Positions 36,729 through 47,670 of a stretch of DNA of 64,000 nt are shown one piece after another. The notes under the pieces are model-generated. The model ran no database searches and was not told the origin of the DNA. It saw only the letters and a list, made by a program, of their open reading frames with translations. The position numbers and the translations under genes are program-made. The DNA is taken from positions 310,001-374,000 of the forward strand of contig NZ_MASR01000001.1 of NCBI RefSeq assembly GCF_001758195.1, given 5' to 3'. How positions within the stretch are numbered: position 1 is the stretch's first letter; the number at the start of each line of letters is the position of its first letter. Origin of the DNA: Pseudohongiella acticola. Lineage in GTDB: Bacteria > Pseudomonadota > Gammaproteobacteria > Pseudomonadales > Pseudohongiellaceae.

Positions 36729-39626
36729 TTACATCTCGAACGTTACCCGGCCATAGACCATGCGGCCAGTCGGGTCATACAGGAAGGACTCCACACCACC
36801 GAGCAATGGCACTTTCTGCGGTGCCCGGTCAAACAGGTTGCGTGCACCGACAGTGAACGCAAATTCGCCACCAAACGCTTCCAGGCCACGGTAGTTGTAG
36901 CTGGCATCGGTAATGGTAGACGCGCGCAGCACGTCGACATCACGATAATTGCTGAACGGCAGGAACTGCTGGAACGAGAACTTGCTGGCATCAAAGGTCA
37001 TCTCATCGAGGTAACGCACGATCACGTTGACGCTGTGTTGATCACGAGACCAGCCCAGACGAACGTTGGCTTTCCATTCCGGCATTGGCGGTACTGCACC
37101 GGTGAGGTTGTTCTGGTTGCCTACGGCTTCCACAACATCCCGATCGGGTGACAGCTGATACTCATAAGTATCTACAAACGTGGCGTCAACGCCAACGTTG
37201 AACATACCCAGGTCAGCAACCGGGAACAGATAGTCGAATTTGATATCAATTGCTTCCACCAGCATGCTGGACGCATTGGTGTCACTGCTGATGATACGAT
37301 CTATCTGCGCAACGTTGTTGGGATCGCGCTGGATACGGGGATCAGACTGAGGACTGGCAACCCAGGCGCGGACCATATCGGCTGGTGGCGTACCCGTACC
37401 GGAGTATCCAGTGGCCTGACGGAAGTTAAAGAAGTCAGACGCCAGAATATCAGCCGTGGTGGAGGAGATAATACGATCAGTAAAATCTGTCTCGCTATAG
37501 TCGATATCAAGTGTCATGCCTTCCAGCAGGTTCAGCGTAAAACCTATACCCATGGTGTCTGCCGATTCCGGTACCAGATCGGGGTTACCCTGGGAACAGT
37601 TGGCAGTGAACGCAGCGAATGTCGTGAACGGATCGGCGACATTGGTCAGACCACAGGACTGCGGCGCATTCAACTGATTGAGTGACGGTGCAATAAACGA
37701 GGTACCTTTGGTGGCACGTATCGACAGCCAGTCAGTCGGCAGGTAGATCAGGCCGTACTTCGGATCAGTTGAGCTTTGACCGGTGCTGTACTCTTCGTTT
37801 CGCACGGCAACCTGCAGCTCCAGGTTATCCAGGACCGGCAGTGCCAGCTCACCAAAGAACGCGTCCGCTGTTCGGCTGTCGCTGAACGGAAACAGCTGAG
37901 TGCCGATAAACACGTCGCCAGTCAGGCTGTGCAGGCTGGGCGTATTGTCAAAACGGTCGTCACGGCGTTGATAACCCACCGCAGCACCAATTTGCCCACC
38001 TGGCAGCTCAAACCCGCCCGGCGCGATAACACCATTAAACACCAGATCAAACGTTTGCAGGGTGTCAACATCATCAACACGGTTCTGCACGTAGGTGGAG
38101 TCAGCAACTGCCTGAGTGTTCAGGTTATTGCCGTCGGGTGACACAAATGGGTTAAAGCAGGCTTCGCGGTCATTGACCACGTCGCAATTCAGCCCCTGAG
38201 TCAAAAAGCCCAGGCTGAAGTTGTTAGCGCGGCTGTTGTCTGTCGAGCGTGCATACATATAAGTCGCTTTACCATCCCAGCCTTCGACAAACGGTACGGT
38301 AAAGTCAGCAGACAGCGCAGAGCGGAAGCCAAACAGCAGGCCTGACCCTACGGTAGAACCATCGGCTCCAAGCTGTGATGGCAAGGTGCCATGTTTACCC
38401 CAAGGACGCCAGGCTGAGAACGCAACATCTTCGTTAAACGGGATACCGCTCGGGTCACGAATTACCTGACCGTTAGGACCACGATCGGGCACACCATCAC
38501 CGTTGGCATCCTGAGCAAATAGCTGATTGCCATTTGCATCCTGCGCCGGGAACGGGTTGCCAGGCAACTCGCCACGAATATCGGGCAGCTCACCGGTTCG
38601 ACCACCAGGGTTAGACGGTGAACCACGGTTGGCCGTCCAGCGCTTGTAGTAGCTCCATTGACCAGAAAGCGTCAGGTCTGAGCTGACGTCGTATGTCAGG
38701 TGTGTGAACGCCTGCGCTGAATCCTGCGCAGCACGGTAATCCCAGAACTCTCCAAAATCGAACCAGCACTGGCCGCCAAAGGTGAAACCGTTGGGGTTAT
38801 TGCCAACCTGGGTAGGATCCTGACGGACACCGCCGCAATTAGGGTCAGAGCGGACGGCAGTGGCACCGGTCAAATCGCCGTTCTCATCACGCAACGGCAC
38901 GCGGTAACGGCCCGGGTTAGGTGTGCTTGAGGATGTCAGGCCAGCATTCATCAGCTCGGGCCGATCAATCATTTTCAGTCGACCATTGGTGCGGTATTCA
39001 CCGGCAACAACAATGTCGATCCCGTTCCATTCGGTACCTGCCAGCAGGCTGAACTGATCGTCAGTGTAATCGCCACGGTCATCGCCCTGGCGATATGCTT
39101 CCAGCCGCACACCGTCATAGGATTTGCGTGGCACAAAGTTGACCACACCAGCAACTGCCTGAGAGCCGTAAAGAGCAGCGGCACCATCTGTCACAATATC
39201 CAGACGGGCAATGGCGATCTGTGGCAGGAAGGTATTGACGTTAGTGCCAATAACACGCATGCCATCGACCAGGTTCAATGTAGCACCGGCCCCCAGGCCA
39301 CGCAGATTGATTGACGTCGCGGTGCTTGATGCACCTGTTAACGAGTTTTGAGTAACTGAAGAACCTTGGTTAAAGCTCAGGTTATTGATGACATCACCCA
39401 TGTTGGGTGTGCCTTCAGTGGCAATGTCTTCAGCATCAAATTGAAGAATTGGAGATGCCGCCTGAAATCCTTCAGTGCGGCGGATAAAGGAGCCGGTTAC
39501 AACAACTTCCTCTACCTCAGGTGATCCTTGTTGAGCAATGGCAGCGCCAGTAGGCACTAACAGGCTTGCAGCAATTGCTGCGGATAGCAGTTTGACTCTG
39601 TAAGTAAAAACAGACTTTGGTTTCAT
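36729..39626 (-). CDS. TonB-dependent outer-membrane receptor
   Basis: 965 residues from the ATG at 39626 (MKPKSVFTYRVK), which has AGAGG upstream; the frame is open further but without a site. Signal peptide with cleavage after about residue 31 (TGAAIA/QQ), TonB box EEVVVTGS, then a plug domain (PNMGDVINNLSFNQGSS, SINLRGLGAGATLNLVDGMR, AALYGSQAVAGVVNF) and a long 22-strand barrel ending RMVYGRVTFEM. Extracellular loops carry DANGDGVPD calcium-like repeats. The size and plug sequence resemble receptors for large organic substrates in marine gammaproteobacteria; the ligand is unknown. It stands alone, with its own terminator, between merR and tRNA-Pro. Confidence 0.92.
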   Translation of the reverse strand: MKPKSVFTYRVKLLSAAIAASLLVPTGAAIAQQGSPEVEEVVVTGSFIRRTEGFQAASPILQFDAEDIATEGTPNMGDVINNLSFNQGSSVTQNSLTGASSTATSINLRGLGAGATLNLVDGMRVIGTNVNTFLPQIAIARLDIVTDGAAALYGSQAVAGVVNFVPRKSYDGVRLEAYRQGDDRGDYTDDQFSLLAGTEWNGIDIVVAGEYRTNGRLKMIDRPELMNAGLTSSSTPNPGRYRVPLRDENGDLTGATAVRSDPNCGGVRQDPTQVGNNPNGFTFGGQCWFDFGEFWDYRAAQDSAQAFTHLTYDVSSDLTLSGQWSYYKRWTANRGSPSNPGGRTGELPDIRGELPGNPFPAQDANGNQLFAQDANGDGVPDRGPNGQVIRDPSGIPFNEDVAFSAWRPWGKHGTLPSQLGADGSTVGSGLLFGFRSALSADFTVPFVEGWDGKATYMYARSTDNSRANNFSLGFLTQGLNCDVVNDREACFNPFVSPDGNNLNTQAVADSTYVQNRVDDVDTLQTFDLVFNGVIAPGGFELPGGQIGAAVGYQRRDDRFDNTPSLHSLTGDVFIGTQLFPFSDSRTADAFFGELALPVLDNLELQVAVRNEEYSTGQSSTDPKYGLIYLPTDWLSIRATKGTSFIAPSLNQLNAPQSCGLTNVADPFTTFAAFTANCSQGNPDLVPESADTMGIGFTLNLLEGMTLDIDYSETDFTDRIISSTTADILASDFFNFRQATGYSGTGTPPADMVRAWVASPQSDPRIQRDPNNVAQIDRIISSDTNASSMLVEAIDIKFDYLFPVADLGMFNVGVDATFVDTYEYQLSPDRDVVEAVGNQNNLTGAVPPMPEWKANVRLGWSRDQHSVNVIVRYLDEMTFDASKFSFQQFLPFSNYRDVDVLRASTITDASYNYRGLEAFGGEFAFTVGARNLFDRAPQKVPLLGGVESFLYDPTGRMVYGRVTFEM

Positions 39627-39674
39627 CCATAGACCTCTAGCATTTTTTATGATTGTAGGTCTGCCACACAGATG

Positions 39675-39719
39675 GGATGCATGACAACAAGTGGCAATAT
39701 TTTTTGCCTTTTTGCATCC
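39675..39719. repeat. Nested inverted repeat in the TonB receptor leader
   Basis: An outer arm pair GGATGCA/TGCATCC (39675-39681 and 39713-39719) encloses an inner pair GGCAA/TTGCC (39693-39697 and 39704-39708). It lies about 50 bases upstream of the receptor start and could be an mRNA leader structure or a protein-binding site. No known riboswitch class fits this size. Confidence 0.4.
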
Positions 39720-39849
39720 GACAGCACACTTGGTACCTTCGAATCGCTGATGGACTATATCACTGCAGATTATGTTGTAAAGGCCAAAAGGTGACGAATT
39801 GTTACGCCATCCCGGACAACTGTTCGGTATGGCACCTTTACACTGCAAT

Positions 39850-39992
39850 TAATGTGAGAGATCTGGAACCTGAGGCGGGGGTAATGAGTACAAAGGACAG
39901 AGCCAGAGCATGAGTCTGAGTCTGAGCAAGGTCAAAACAGAAAAGAGAGGAAATGGAATAGGAACAGGAGAGAACTCAAAGCATGAGCGAAA
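39850..39992 (-). other. G-poor pyrimidine-rich stretch after merR (possible Rho site)
   Basis: The plus strand is strongly purine-rich here (runs such as AAAGAGAGGAAATGGAATAG), so the RNA transcribed past merR is C/U-rich and G-poor over about 130 bases. No intrinsic terminator hairpin follows merR. This composition is what Rho binds, so the long translation operon may end here. With the receptor leader it accounts for the 366-base gap 39627-39992; I see no gene in it. Confidence 0.4.
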
Positions 39993-40346
39993 TCAAAGAA
40001 AAGACAACGCTTCTTCCAGTTCCTTGATCATCTGTTTGAGCTCAGCTGATTCAACAGCGGGTCCGGCAGAGGTTTCCTGGTGACCATTCATGCGCTGGCG
40101 CGCACCACCGATGGTAAAGCCCTGTTCGTATAGCAAGGATTTGATCTGACGGATCAGTAGGACGTCTTCGCGCTGGTAATAACGACGATTGCCTCGGCGC
40201 TTGACAGGTTTCAGTTGCGGGAATTCCTGCTCCCAGTAACGTAGCACGTGAGGCTTCACTGTACACAGTTCACCTACTTCGCCAATGGTGAAGTATCGTT
40301 TCGCCGGTATCGGCGGAAGTTCCTTGGTGCTATTGGGTTCCAGCAT
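39993..40346 (-). CDS. MerR-family transcriptional regulator
   Basis: 117 residues. Winged-helix start [30 protein letters not shown], then the wing [38 protein letters not shown]; the remainder is a short coiled coil. There are no metal-binding cysteines, so it is not a CueR/MerR metal sensor. It overlaps ihfA by 17 bases, and this ihfA-merR pair is conserved in pseudomonads. Targets are unknown. Confidence 0.9.
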   Translation of the reverse strand: MLEPNSTKELPPIPAKRYFTIGEVGELCTVKPHVLRYWEQEFPQLKPVKRRGNRRYYQREDVLLIRQIKSLLYEQGFTIGGARQRMNGHQETSAGPAVESAELKQMIKELEEALSFL

Positions 40347-40635
40347 ACTTTTCTACCCGCGCCTTCAACTTCTGCCCTGGCCGGAATGTGACAACACGTC
40401 GCGCCTTGATTGGAATTTCTTCACCGGTTTTGGGGTTTCGACCCGGACGCTGCTTTTTGTCGCGCAAGTCGAAATTACCGAATCCGGACAGTTTAACCTG
40501 CTCACTGCTTTCCAGTGCCAGCCGGATTTCCTCAAAAAACTGTTCAACCAGTTCCTTGGCTTCGCGTTTATTGACGCCGAGCTCATCAAATAAGCGTTCG
40601 GCCATCTCAGCTTTTGTCAGTGCGCCCTTCTCCAT
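40330..40635 (-). CDS. ihfA: Integration host factor alpha subunit
   Basis: 101 residues. IHF is an alpha/beta nucleoid protein that bends DNA at specific sites. The sequence is [16 protein letters not shown], then [30 protein letters not shown], with the beta-arm proline in RPGRNPKTG. It directly follows pheT (2-base gap) as in E. coli and Pseudomonas. The beta subunit is at 55595-55885. Confidence 0.97.
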   Translation of the reverse strand: MEKGALTKAEMAERLFDELGVNKREAKELVEQFFEEIRLALESSEQVKLSGFGNFDLRDKKQRPGRNPKTGEEIPIKARRVVTFRPGQKLKARVEKYAGTQ

Positions 40636-40637
40636 GC

Positions 40638-43052
40638 TTATTTCCTTAACTTTGCATTAAATTTGTCTTCCAGGCCTTTGACACAACGCTCAATTATCAC
40701 ATTGATATCGTCGTCGCCTAGAGTGCGCGAAGGATGCTGCCAGGTCAAGCCCAGAGCCACACTTTTTTTGTTTTTACCCAGTGCATCACCTTGAAATACA
40801 TCAAATATTCGTAAACCGACGAGGAATTCGCCTGCTTCTGCCTGCAAATACTCTCGCAATGCACCTGAGGTCACCTGTTGATCAAGTACCACGGCCAGAT
40901 CGCGACTCACCTCCGGGAAGCGTGACAGCGGGCTGAATTGTGGCACTGTCGCTGACAGTAATGAGTCAAGTTCGATTTCGAAAACAAATACACGCTGACT
41001 TAAATCCAGCTCACGCTGAAGCTGAGGTGACAGCGCTCCGATATGCCCAACATGCCTGCCATTAAGGACAACTCTTGCACTCTGCCCACTGTGCAGGGCC
41101 GGGTGATGCGCGCTTTCGAAGGTGAAGGCATCGCCGTGACCGGTTAACGCCAACAGGGTTTCAAGGTCACCCTTAAGATCAAAATAGTCCACAGCCTCCC
41201 TGCCCTGCGACCATTCAGCCGGTTGACGGGAACCATAAACCAGACCAGCCAGCATTTCTGGCTGCCTGATCGTCTGTTCGTGGTCGCCTTCACGACGCAG
41301 GAAAATCTGCCCTGTCTCAAATATTCTTACCCGCGGCTGTTGCCGGTTCACATTATATTTGAGTGTGCTGATCAGGCCAGGCCAAAGACTGGTTCGCATA
41401 ACCGACATGTCAGCCGATATTGGGTTCTGCAACGGCACCGGAGGCGGACTGGGCTGAACTGACGCCATCAGTTCCGGTTCAACAAAACTGTAGGTAATGA
41501 CCTGCTGATAACCCAGCGTCACCAGACGTTCGCGTAAACGTGCCATGCCCACATCGGCTTCGGGCTGATCCGGTAATTGCATGCGAACTGCCGGCTGTGT
41601 TACCGGTAATTTGTCATAGCCATGCACACGGGCCAGTTCCTCAATCAGGTCAGCCTCAATGCTGATATCAAAGCGGTAGGATGGCACAGAGAAGCGCATC
41701 TCCGTGTCAGATACTTCGATAGATTCCATTCCCAGGCTATTGAGAATACGAACAATTTCATCGGAGCTCATGGCCATGCCGAGCAGTTTTAACACATTCT
41801 CTGGCTTGAGCGTCACTTCACGTCTGGCAGGCAAGTCGCCCAGCTGTTCGGTAACAGGGCCTGCTTCGCCGCCACATATTTCGAGCAACAATGCTGTTGC
41901 GCGCTCCATGGCCAGTCCCTGAATTTCGAAGTCCACACCCCGCTCGTAGCGATGCGAGGCGTCAGTATGCAGGCCATAACGGCGGGCGCGCCCCACCACC
42001 GCCAATGGTGCAAAGAACGCACATTCGAGAAATACATCACGGGTCGCTTCCGTGACGCCGCTGTGCTCACCACCCATGACGCCGGCCAGAGCCAGCGGTC
42101 CGGATGCATCCGCTATCAATAAGGTATCCGCGTCCGGTTGCACCGTCTTGCCATCGAGCAGCACCAGCTCATCATCTGCGCTCGCCATCCGTACACAGAT
42201 TTCCTGGTTCAGACTCAACAGATCAAAGGCATGCATGGGCTGCCCCAGCTCCAGCAGAACATAGTTGGTGATATCAACGACGGGATCGATACTGCGCAAA
42301 CCACAGCGACGCAGCTTTTCCTGCATCCACAAGGGTGTCGCAGCCGTCACGTCGATATTGCGCACGACCCGGCCCAGATAGCGTGGGCATGCGTCAGGGG
42401 CAGCAAGACGGACGGGGAACGTATCCTCAATCGTGGCAGCTACATTGGGTATTTGTGGCCCCGCGACCTTCACGTCATTCAGCGCGCCTATTTCGCGCGC
42501 AATACCGTTGATGCCAAGGCAATCGCCACGATTGGGCGTCAGGTCCAGTTCAAAGAAGCTGTCGTCCAGCTCCAGGTAGTTGCGAATATCAGTACCGGCA
42601 GGCGCATCGGCCGGCAATTCGAACAAGCCGTCCGCGGCTTCAGACAGACCAAGCTCGGCCGCCGAACACAACATGCCATCAGACTCGACGCCGCGTAATC
42701 TGGCTTTCTTGATGCGAAACGTTTTACCCGCTTCGGCGCCTGGTAGTTCCGCGCCGATGGTGGCATACGGTACTTTCAGGCCAACGCGAACATTGGGCGC
42801 GCCACAAACGACCTGAAGTGTTTGCTGACCGTCGTTTACCGAGCAAATGCGTAACTTGTCTGCATCAGGATGCGGTCGAACGTCGGTCACCTCAGCCACA
42901 ATGACACCACTGAAGGCAGCAGCCACCGGACCATGTGCATCCACTTCCAGGCCAGCCATGGTAAGCTGAAATACCAGTCGCTCAGCTGTCAGCAGTGACG
43001 GATCAATGCTGTCATCCAGCCACTCTCGAATCCATTGTTGTGTGAAGATCAT
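40638..43052 (-). CDS. pheT: Phenylalanyl-tRNA synthetase beta subunit
   Basis: 804 residues, starting [18 protein letters not shown]. Domain order: B1 start, EMAP/tRNA-binding OB fold (about 40-150, with [25 protein letters not shown] in parts), B3/B4 editing domain ([15 protein letters not shown]), B5, and a C-terminal ferredoxin-like anticodon-binding domain ([17 protein letters not shown]). It pairs with PheS as an alpha2beta2 enzyme. It starts 44 bases after pheS. Confidence 0.97.
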   Translation of the reverse strand: MIFTQQWIREWLDDSIDPSLLTAERLVFQLTMAGLEVDAHGPVAAAFSGVIVAEVTDVRPHPDADKLRICSVNDGQQTLQVVCGAPNVRVGLKVPYATIGAELPGAEAGKTFRIKKARLRGVESDGMLCSAAELGLSEAADGLFELPADAPAGTDIRNYLELDDSFFELDLTPNRGDCLGINGIAREIGALNDVKVAGPQIPNVAATIEDTFPVRLAAPDACPRYLGRVVRNIDVTAATPLWMQEKLRRCGLRSIDPVVDITNYVLLELGQPMHAFDLLSLNQEICVRMASADDELVLLDGKTVQPDADTLLIADASGPLALAGVMGGEHSGVTEATRDVFLECAFFAPLAVVGRARRYGLHTDASHRYERGVDFEIQGLAMERATALLLEICGGEAGPVTEQLGDLPARREVTLKPENVLKLLGMAMSSDEIVRILNSLGMESIEVSDTEMRFSVPSYRFDISIEADLIEELARVHGYDKLPVTQPAVRMQLPDQPEADVGMARLRERLVTLGYQQVITYSFVEPELMASVQPSPPPVPLQNPISADMSVMRTSLWPGLISTLKYNVNRQQPRVRIFETGQIFLRREGDHEQTIRQPEMLAGLVYGSRQPAEWSQGREAVDYFDLKGDLETLLALTGHGDAFTFESAHHPALHSGQSARVVLNGRHVGHIGALSPQLQRELDLSQRVFVFEIELDSLLSATVPQFSPLSRFPEVSRDLAVVLDQQVTSGALREYLQAEAGEFLVGLRIFDVFQGDALGKNKKSVALGLTWQHPSRTLGDDDINVIIERCVKGLEDKFNAKLRK

Positions 43053-43096
43053 GTCTTGAGGCTCTTTTTATTGCGGTGCGGCGTGCATGGAAAAGG

Positions 43097-44116
<1,020 letters not shown>

Positions 44117-44144
44117 TTAATCCGCTTATACCATGAAAGCACAA

Positions 44145-44180
44145 AGCCGGAACGGGACATTAGGAAAACCCGGACCGGCT
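44145..44180 (-). terminator. Hairpin between rplT and pheS (possible attenuator)
   Basis: Stem AGCCGG/CCGGCT with an adjacent CGGG/CCCG pair, followed on the minus strand by a T-rich but not pure T tract (TTGTGCTTTC). It may be a weak terminator or an RNA-processing site that sets pheST levels. Confidence 0.4.
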
Positions 44181-44201
44181 CTGCAAAGGTAACGCTATTA
44201 C

Positions 44202-44558
44202 TTACGCCAGGGCGGCTTTTGCCTGATTCACCAGCGCAGCAAAAGCTGCTTTATCGTGTACAGCCAGATCGGCCATGACGCGACGATCTACAGCGATGTT
44301 GGCTTTCTTCAAACCAGCAATCAATTGGCTGTAAGTCATACCATTGACGCGTGACTGCGCGTTGATACGCGTGATCCACAGCGAGCGGAATACCCGCTTC
44401 TTGGTACGACGGTCGCGGTAAGCGTACTGACCGGCTTTGATCACTGCCTGGAACGCTACGCGATACACACGGCTACGGGCACCGTAGTAACCTTTTGCCG
44501 CTTTCAGAATCTTTTTGTGACGGCGACGTGCCGTTACGCCTCGTTTAACTCGGGCCAT
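44202..44558 (-). CDS. rplT: 50S ribosomal protein L20
   Basis: 118 residues, the usual length. [30 protein letters not shown] in segments and [20 protein letters not shown] are diagnostic. L20 is an assembly protein binding 23S rRNA; in E. coli it also represses rpmI-rplT translation. It follows rpmI by 26 bases. Confidence 0.98.
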   Translation of the reverse strand: MARVKRGVTARRRHKKILKAAKGYYGARSRVYRVAFQAVIKAGQYAYRDRRTKKRVFRSLWITRINAQSRVNGMTYSQLIAGLKKANIAVDRRVMADLAVHDKAAFAALVNQAKAALA

Positions 44559-44584
44559 ATCAGTCTCCTCGGAATCCTAAATGA

Positions 44585-44779
44585 TTAAATTTTGCGCAAC
44601 ATGCGGTCGATCAACGGCTTATCGCTGGCAGCAACCAGTGAAGTACCGCGCAGATGACGTTTGCGCTTGGTGGTCATTTTGGTGAGGATGTGGCTCTTGT
44701 TAGCGCTTTTGCACTTCCAGCCGCTCGCTGTCTTCTTGAAGCGCTTGGAGGCGCCACTGTGGGTCTTCATCTTGCTCAT
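44585..44779 (-). CDS. rpmI: 50S ribosomal protein L35
   Basis: 64 residues from the ATG at 44779, [20 protein letters not shown], matching the usual [10 protein letters not shown] start; the frame is open upstream but GGAG sits 11 bases ahead of this ATG. The remaining signature is [19 protein letters not shown]. Between infC and rplT as in nearly all bacteria. Confidence 0.97.
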   Translation of the reverse strand: MSKMKTHSGASKRFKKTASGWKCKSANKSHILTKMTTKRKRHLRGTSLVAASDKPLIDRMLRKI

Positions 44780-44850
44780 TTCGGGTATTACTCCGCATTT
44801 ATCAGCCATCACTGGCGATACAGTTTAGATAAACGAAGGCTTGACCGGTG

Positions 44851-45381
44851 TCAGGCCTTCTTCTTCTTCGTCGGTGCCAGAACCATTACGATCTGACGAC
44901 CTTCCATCTTGGGGGTCTGCTCGACGGTACCGTAGTCTTCCAGATCTTTAGCGATCCGCTGTACCAATTCGAGTCCAAGATGCTGATGGGCGAGTTCGCG
45001 TCCACGGAATCTTAGCGATACCTTGGCCTTGTCCCCATCTTCTAGGAAACGTATCAGGTTGCGTAGTTTTACCTGATAATCCCCTTCTTCCGTCCCTGGT
45101 CGAAACTTTATTTCTTTAATCTGGGTCTTGCGCTGCTTTTTCTTGCTGGCAGCCTTCTGCTTCTTGATATCAAAGACATGCTTGCCGTAATCCATGATTT
45201 TGCAGACTGGTGGTTCAGCATCAGGAGCGATCAACACCAGGTCAAGCTTGGCCTCTGCGGCTTCCGCTCGTGCTTCCTCAATCGTCACAACGCCTTTTTG
45301 CTCACCATCAGCCAGTACCAGACGGACTTCGGTGGCTTCAATATTTTCGTTAATGACGGGTTTTTTGGAACTGCTCTTCAT
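44851..45381 (-). CDS. infC: Translation initiation factor IF-3
   Basis: 176 residues from the first ATG ([22 protein letters not shown]). IF-3 checks the start codon and keeps subunits apart. Conserved blocks: [42 protein letters not shown] and [17 protein letters not shown]. The only strong Shine-Dalgarno (AGGAGAG, 45403-45397) is 15 bases from this ATG but 6 bases from an in-frame CTG at 45390-45388, so translation may begin at that CTG (LSNMKSSS). In E. coli infC uses a rare AUU for autoregulation. Confidence 0.94.
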   Translation of the reverse strand: MKSSSKKPVINENIEATEVRLVLADGEQKGVVTIEEARAEAAEAKLDLVLIAPDAEPPVCKIMDYGKHVFDIKKQKAASKKKQRKTQIKEIKFRPGTEEGDYQVKLRNLIRFLEDGDKAKVSLRFRGRELAHQHLGLELVQRIAKDLEDYGTVEQTPKMEGRQIVMVLAPTKKKKA

Positions 45382-45435
45382 ATTCGACAGCGTCTTCTCT
45401 CCTGTATAAGTTTAAATTGGGCTCGCCGGTGACTT

Positions 45436-47355
45436 TCAGTTACCGGTACGACCCAGGCGCGCGACCTCTGTTGCCAGATGCTCAGCGAATGCCTCAAGTG
45501 TCATGGTGCCCAGATCCTGGCCATCCTGCGTACGGACGGAAATCTGACCGTTTTCCATTTCCCGGTCACCAGCTACCAGCAGAAATGGAACCTTCTGCAT
45601 GGTGTGCTCGCGAATTTTAAAGCCGATCTTCTCATTTCTCAAGTCCGCACTGACCCGAAATCCCTTTTCTGCCAATATTTTACGTACTTTTTCGCAATAA
45701 TCGCCCTGTTTGTCGGTAATATTAAGAATTACCGCCTGCTCAGGTGCCAGCCAGACCGGCAACGCGCCGGCATAATGCTCGATGAGAACGCCAATAAAAC
45801 GCTCGAATGATCCCAGAATCGCGCGATGCAACATGACCGGCACCTTTCGGTTGCCATCTTCCGCCACATACTGCGCACCCAGGCGCTCTGGCATTGAGAA
45901 ATCCACCTGAATGGTGCCGCACTGCTGAATCCGGCCCATGCAGTCTTTCAGGGAGAATTCGATCTTGGGTCCGTAAAACGCCCCCTCGCCCGGCAGCAAC
46001 TCCCAAGCCAGGCCGCTGTTATTCAGTGCCTGACGCAGCGCCTCTTCGGACTTGTCCCACATCTCATCACTGCCAACCCGTTTTTCAGGTCGTGTAGACA
46101 GGCGCAGGATGATCTCATCAAAGCCAAAATCTTTATAAACCCGGAACAGCAGCTCCATGAACTGGGCTACCTCGTCCTGAATAGCAGATTCGGCGCAGAA
46201 TATGTGCGCATCATCCTGAGTAAAGCTGCGTACGCGCATCAGGCCGTGCATGGAGCCTGAGGGCTCAAAACGGTGGCAGGAGCCAAATTCAGCCAGCCGC
46301 AACGGCAGGTCACGGTAGCTTTTTAACCCCTGATTAAACACCTGCACGTGGCACGGGCAATTCATGGGTTTGATGGCATACATGCGATTTTCAGATTCAA
46401 CGCTGAACATCTCATCGGCAAACTTGTCAGCATGGCCGGATTTTTCCCACAATGTGTAGTCGACCAGTTGTGGTGTTCGGATTTCCTGGTAGCCACTCTC
46501 ATTCTGCAGCTTCTGCATGTAATGTTGAATGGTCTGGTAAATCGACCAGCCTTTGGGGTGCCAGAACACCATGCCGGGGGCTTCTTCCTGAAAGTGAAAC
46601 AGATCCAGTTTTTTGCCGATTTTACGATGATCGCGTTTCTGGGCTTCTTCCAGCCGGAACAGATAGTCGGCGAGCGCCTTTTTGTCACCCCAGGCCGTGC
46701 CATAAATGCGCTGAAGCATTTCGTTGCTGGCATCGCCGCGCCAGTAGGCGCCTGCGACTGATGTCAGTTTGAACGCTTTGAATTTGCCGGTATTGGGTAC
46801 ATGCGGGCCACGGCACAGGTCAATGAAGTCACCCTGACGGTAGAATGACAACTCCTCGTTGCCGGGAATGTCCTTGATTATCTCGACTTTGTACTTCTCG
46901 CCCATCTTGTCAAACATGGCAATGGCGTCATCACGACTCATCACTTCACGTGAGACCGGCAGGTTTTCCTTGACGATTTCACCCATGGCCTTTTCGATCT
47001 GCGCCAGATCTTCCGGGGTGAAAGCGCGTTCGTAGGCAAAATCGTAGAAAAAACCATCTTCGATGACCGGGCCTATGGTGACCTGCGCCTCCGGAAACAG
47101 ACGCTGCACTGCCTGCGCCATCAAGTGTGCACAGGAGTGCCGGATCACATCAAGGCCATCGGCATCACGTTCGGTAATAATCGCCAGCTCCGCATCATCG
47201 GTAATCAGATACGAGGTGTCGACCAGAGTGCCATCCACACGCCCGGCCAGCGCCGCCTTGGCCAGGCCGGCACCTATGGATTCAGCGACTTGCGCTACCG
47301 TTACGGATGCGTCAAAGCTACGTTGACTGCCGTCAGGAAGAGTAATTGCAGGCAT
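45436..47355 (-). CDS. thrS: Threonyl-tRNA synthetase
   Basis: 639 residues. TGS domain at the N-terminus ([29 protein letters not shown] in parts), editing domain with [16 protein letters not shown], class II core with the zinc ligands [44 protein letters not shown] in parts and [19 protein letters not shown], then the anticodon-binding domain. The ATG at 47355 has no visible Shine-Dalgarno. It leads the thrS-infC-rpmI-rplT-pheST-ihfA run; tRNA-Val lies 89 bases upstream. Confidence 0.97.
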   Translation of the reverse strand: MPAITLPDGSQRSFDASVTVAQVAESIGAGLAKAALAGRVDGTLVDTSYLITDDAELAIITERDADGLDVIRHSCAHLMAQAVQRLFPEAQVTIGPVIEDGFFYDFAYERAFTPEDLAQIEKAMGEIVKENLPVSREVMSRDDAIAMFDKMGEKYKVEIIKDIPGNEELSFYRQGDFIDLCRGPHVPNTGKFKAFKLTSVAGAYWRGDASNEMLQRIYGTAWGDKKALADYLFRLEEAQKRDHRKIGKKLDLFHFQEEAPGMVFWHPKGWSIYQTIQHYMQKLQNESGYQEIRTPQLVDYTLWEKSGHADKFADEMFSVESENRMYAIKPMNCPCHVQVFNQGLKSYRDLPLRLAEFGSCHRFEPSGSMHGLMRVRSFTQDDAHIFCAESAIQDEVAQFMELLFRVYKDFGFDEIILRLSTRPEKRVGSDEMWDKSEEALRQALNNSGLAWELLPGEGAFYGPKIEFSLKDCMGRIQQCGTIQVDFSMPERLGAQYVAEDGNRKVPVMLHRAILGSFERFIGVLIEHYAGALPVWLAPEQAVILNITDKQGDYCEKVRKILAEKGFRVSADLRNEKIGFKIREHTMQKVPFLLVAGDREMENGQISVRTQDGQDLGTMTLEAFAEHLATEVARLGRTGN

Positions 47356-47444
47356 AGGATGAAGTGTTTATCAATTAAAGGTCGGTTTAAAGAAAAGCAA
47401 CACGAAGCGTGACTCCAAGAAATGTCAGCTTCAGGGCAGAAAGG

Positions 47445-47521
<77 letters not shown>

Positions 47522-47594
47522 GTAATTCGCTTTACAACTGTTTACAGAAATCGCCGACCAAACTGCTTTTGGGGTGCTTTTATCAAGGTTGGCG

Positions 47595-47623
47595 ATTATA
47601 GGGGGAGCGGACTAAAACTACAA
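47595..47623 (-). promoter_or_regulatory. Sigma70 promoter of tRNA-Val
   Basis: TTGTAG (47623-47618), 17-base spacer, perfect TATAAT (47600-47595) on the minus strand, followed by a GC-rich discriminator CGCC typical of stringently controlled stable-RNA promoters. Expected start near 47588. Confidence 0.75.
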
Positions 47624-47670
47624 TAGCAAGTACCAGAGCTGACAGTGTTTTTCGCCCGTTTTTAGCAGTT

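Noticed and set aside
39677-39913. 78-codon open frame on the plus strand upstream of the TonB receptor
   Set aside because: No ribosome-binding site, covers the leader hairpin and the purine tract, and shows no recognisable domain.
36415-39992. Genomic island using tRNA-Pro as attachment site
   Set aside because: No integrase, no direct repeat of the tRNA 3' end and no second mobile gene; only a single receptor gene is interposed.
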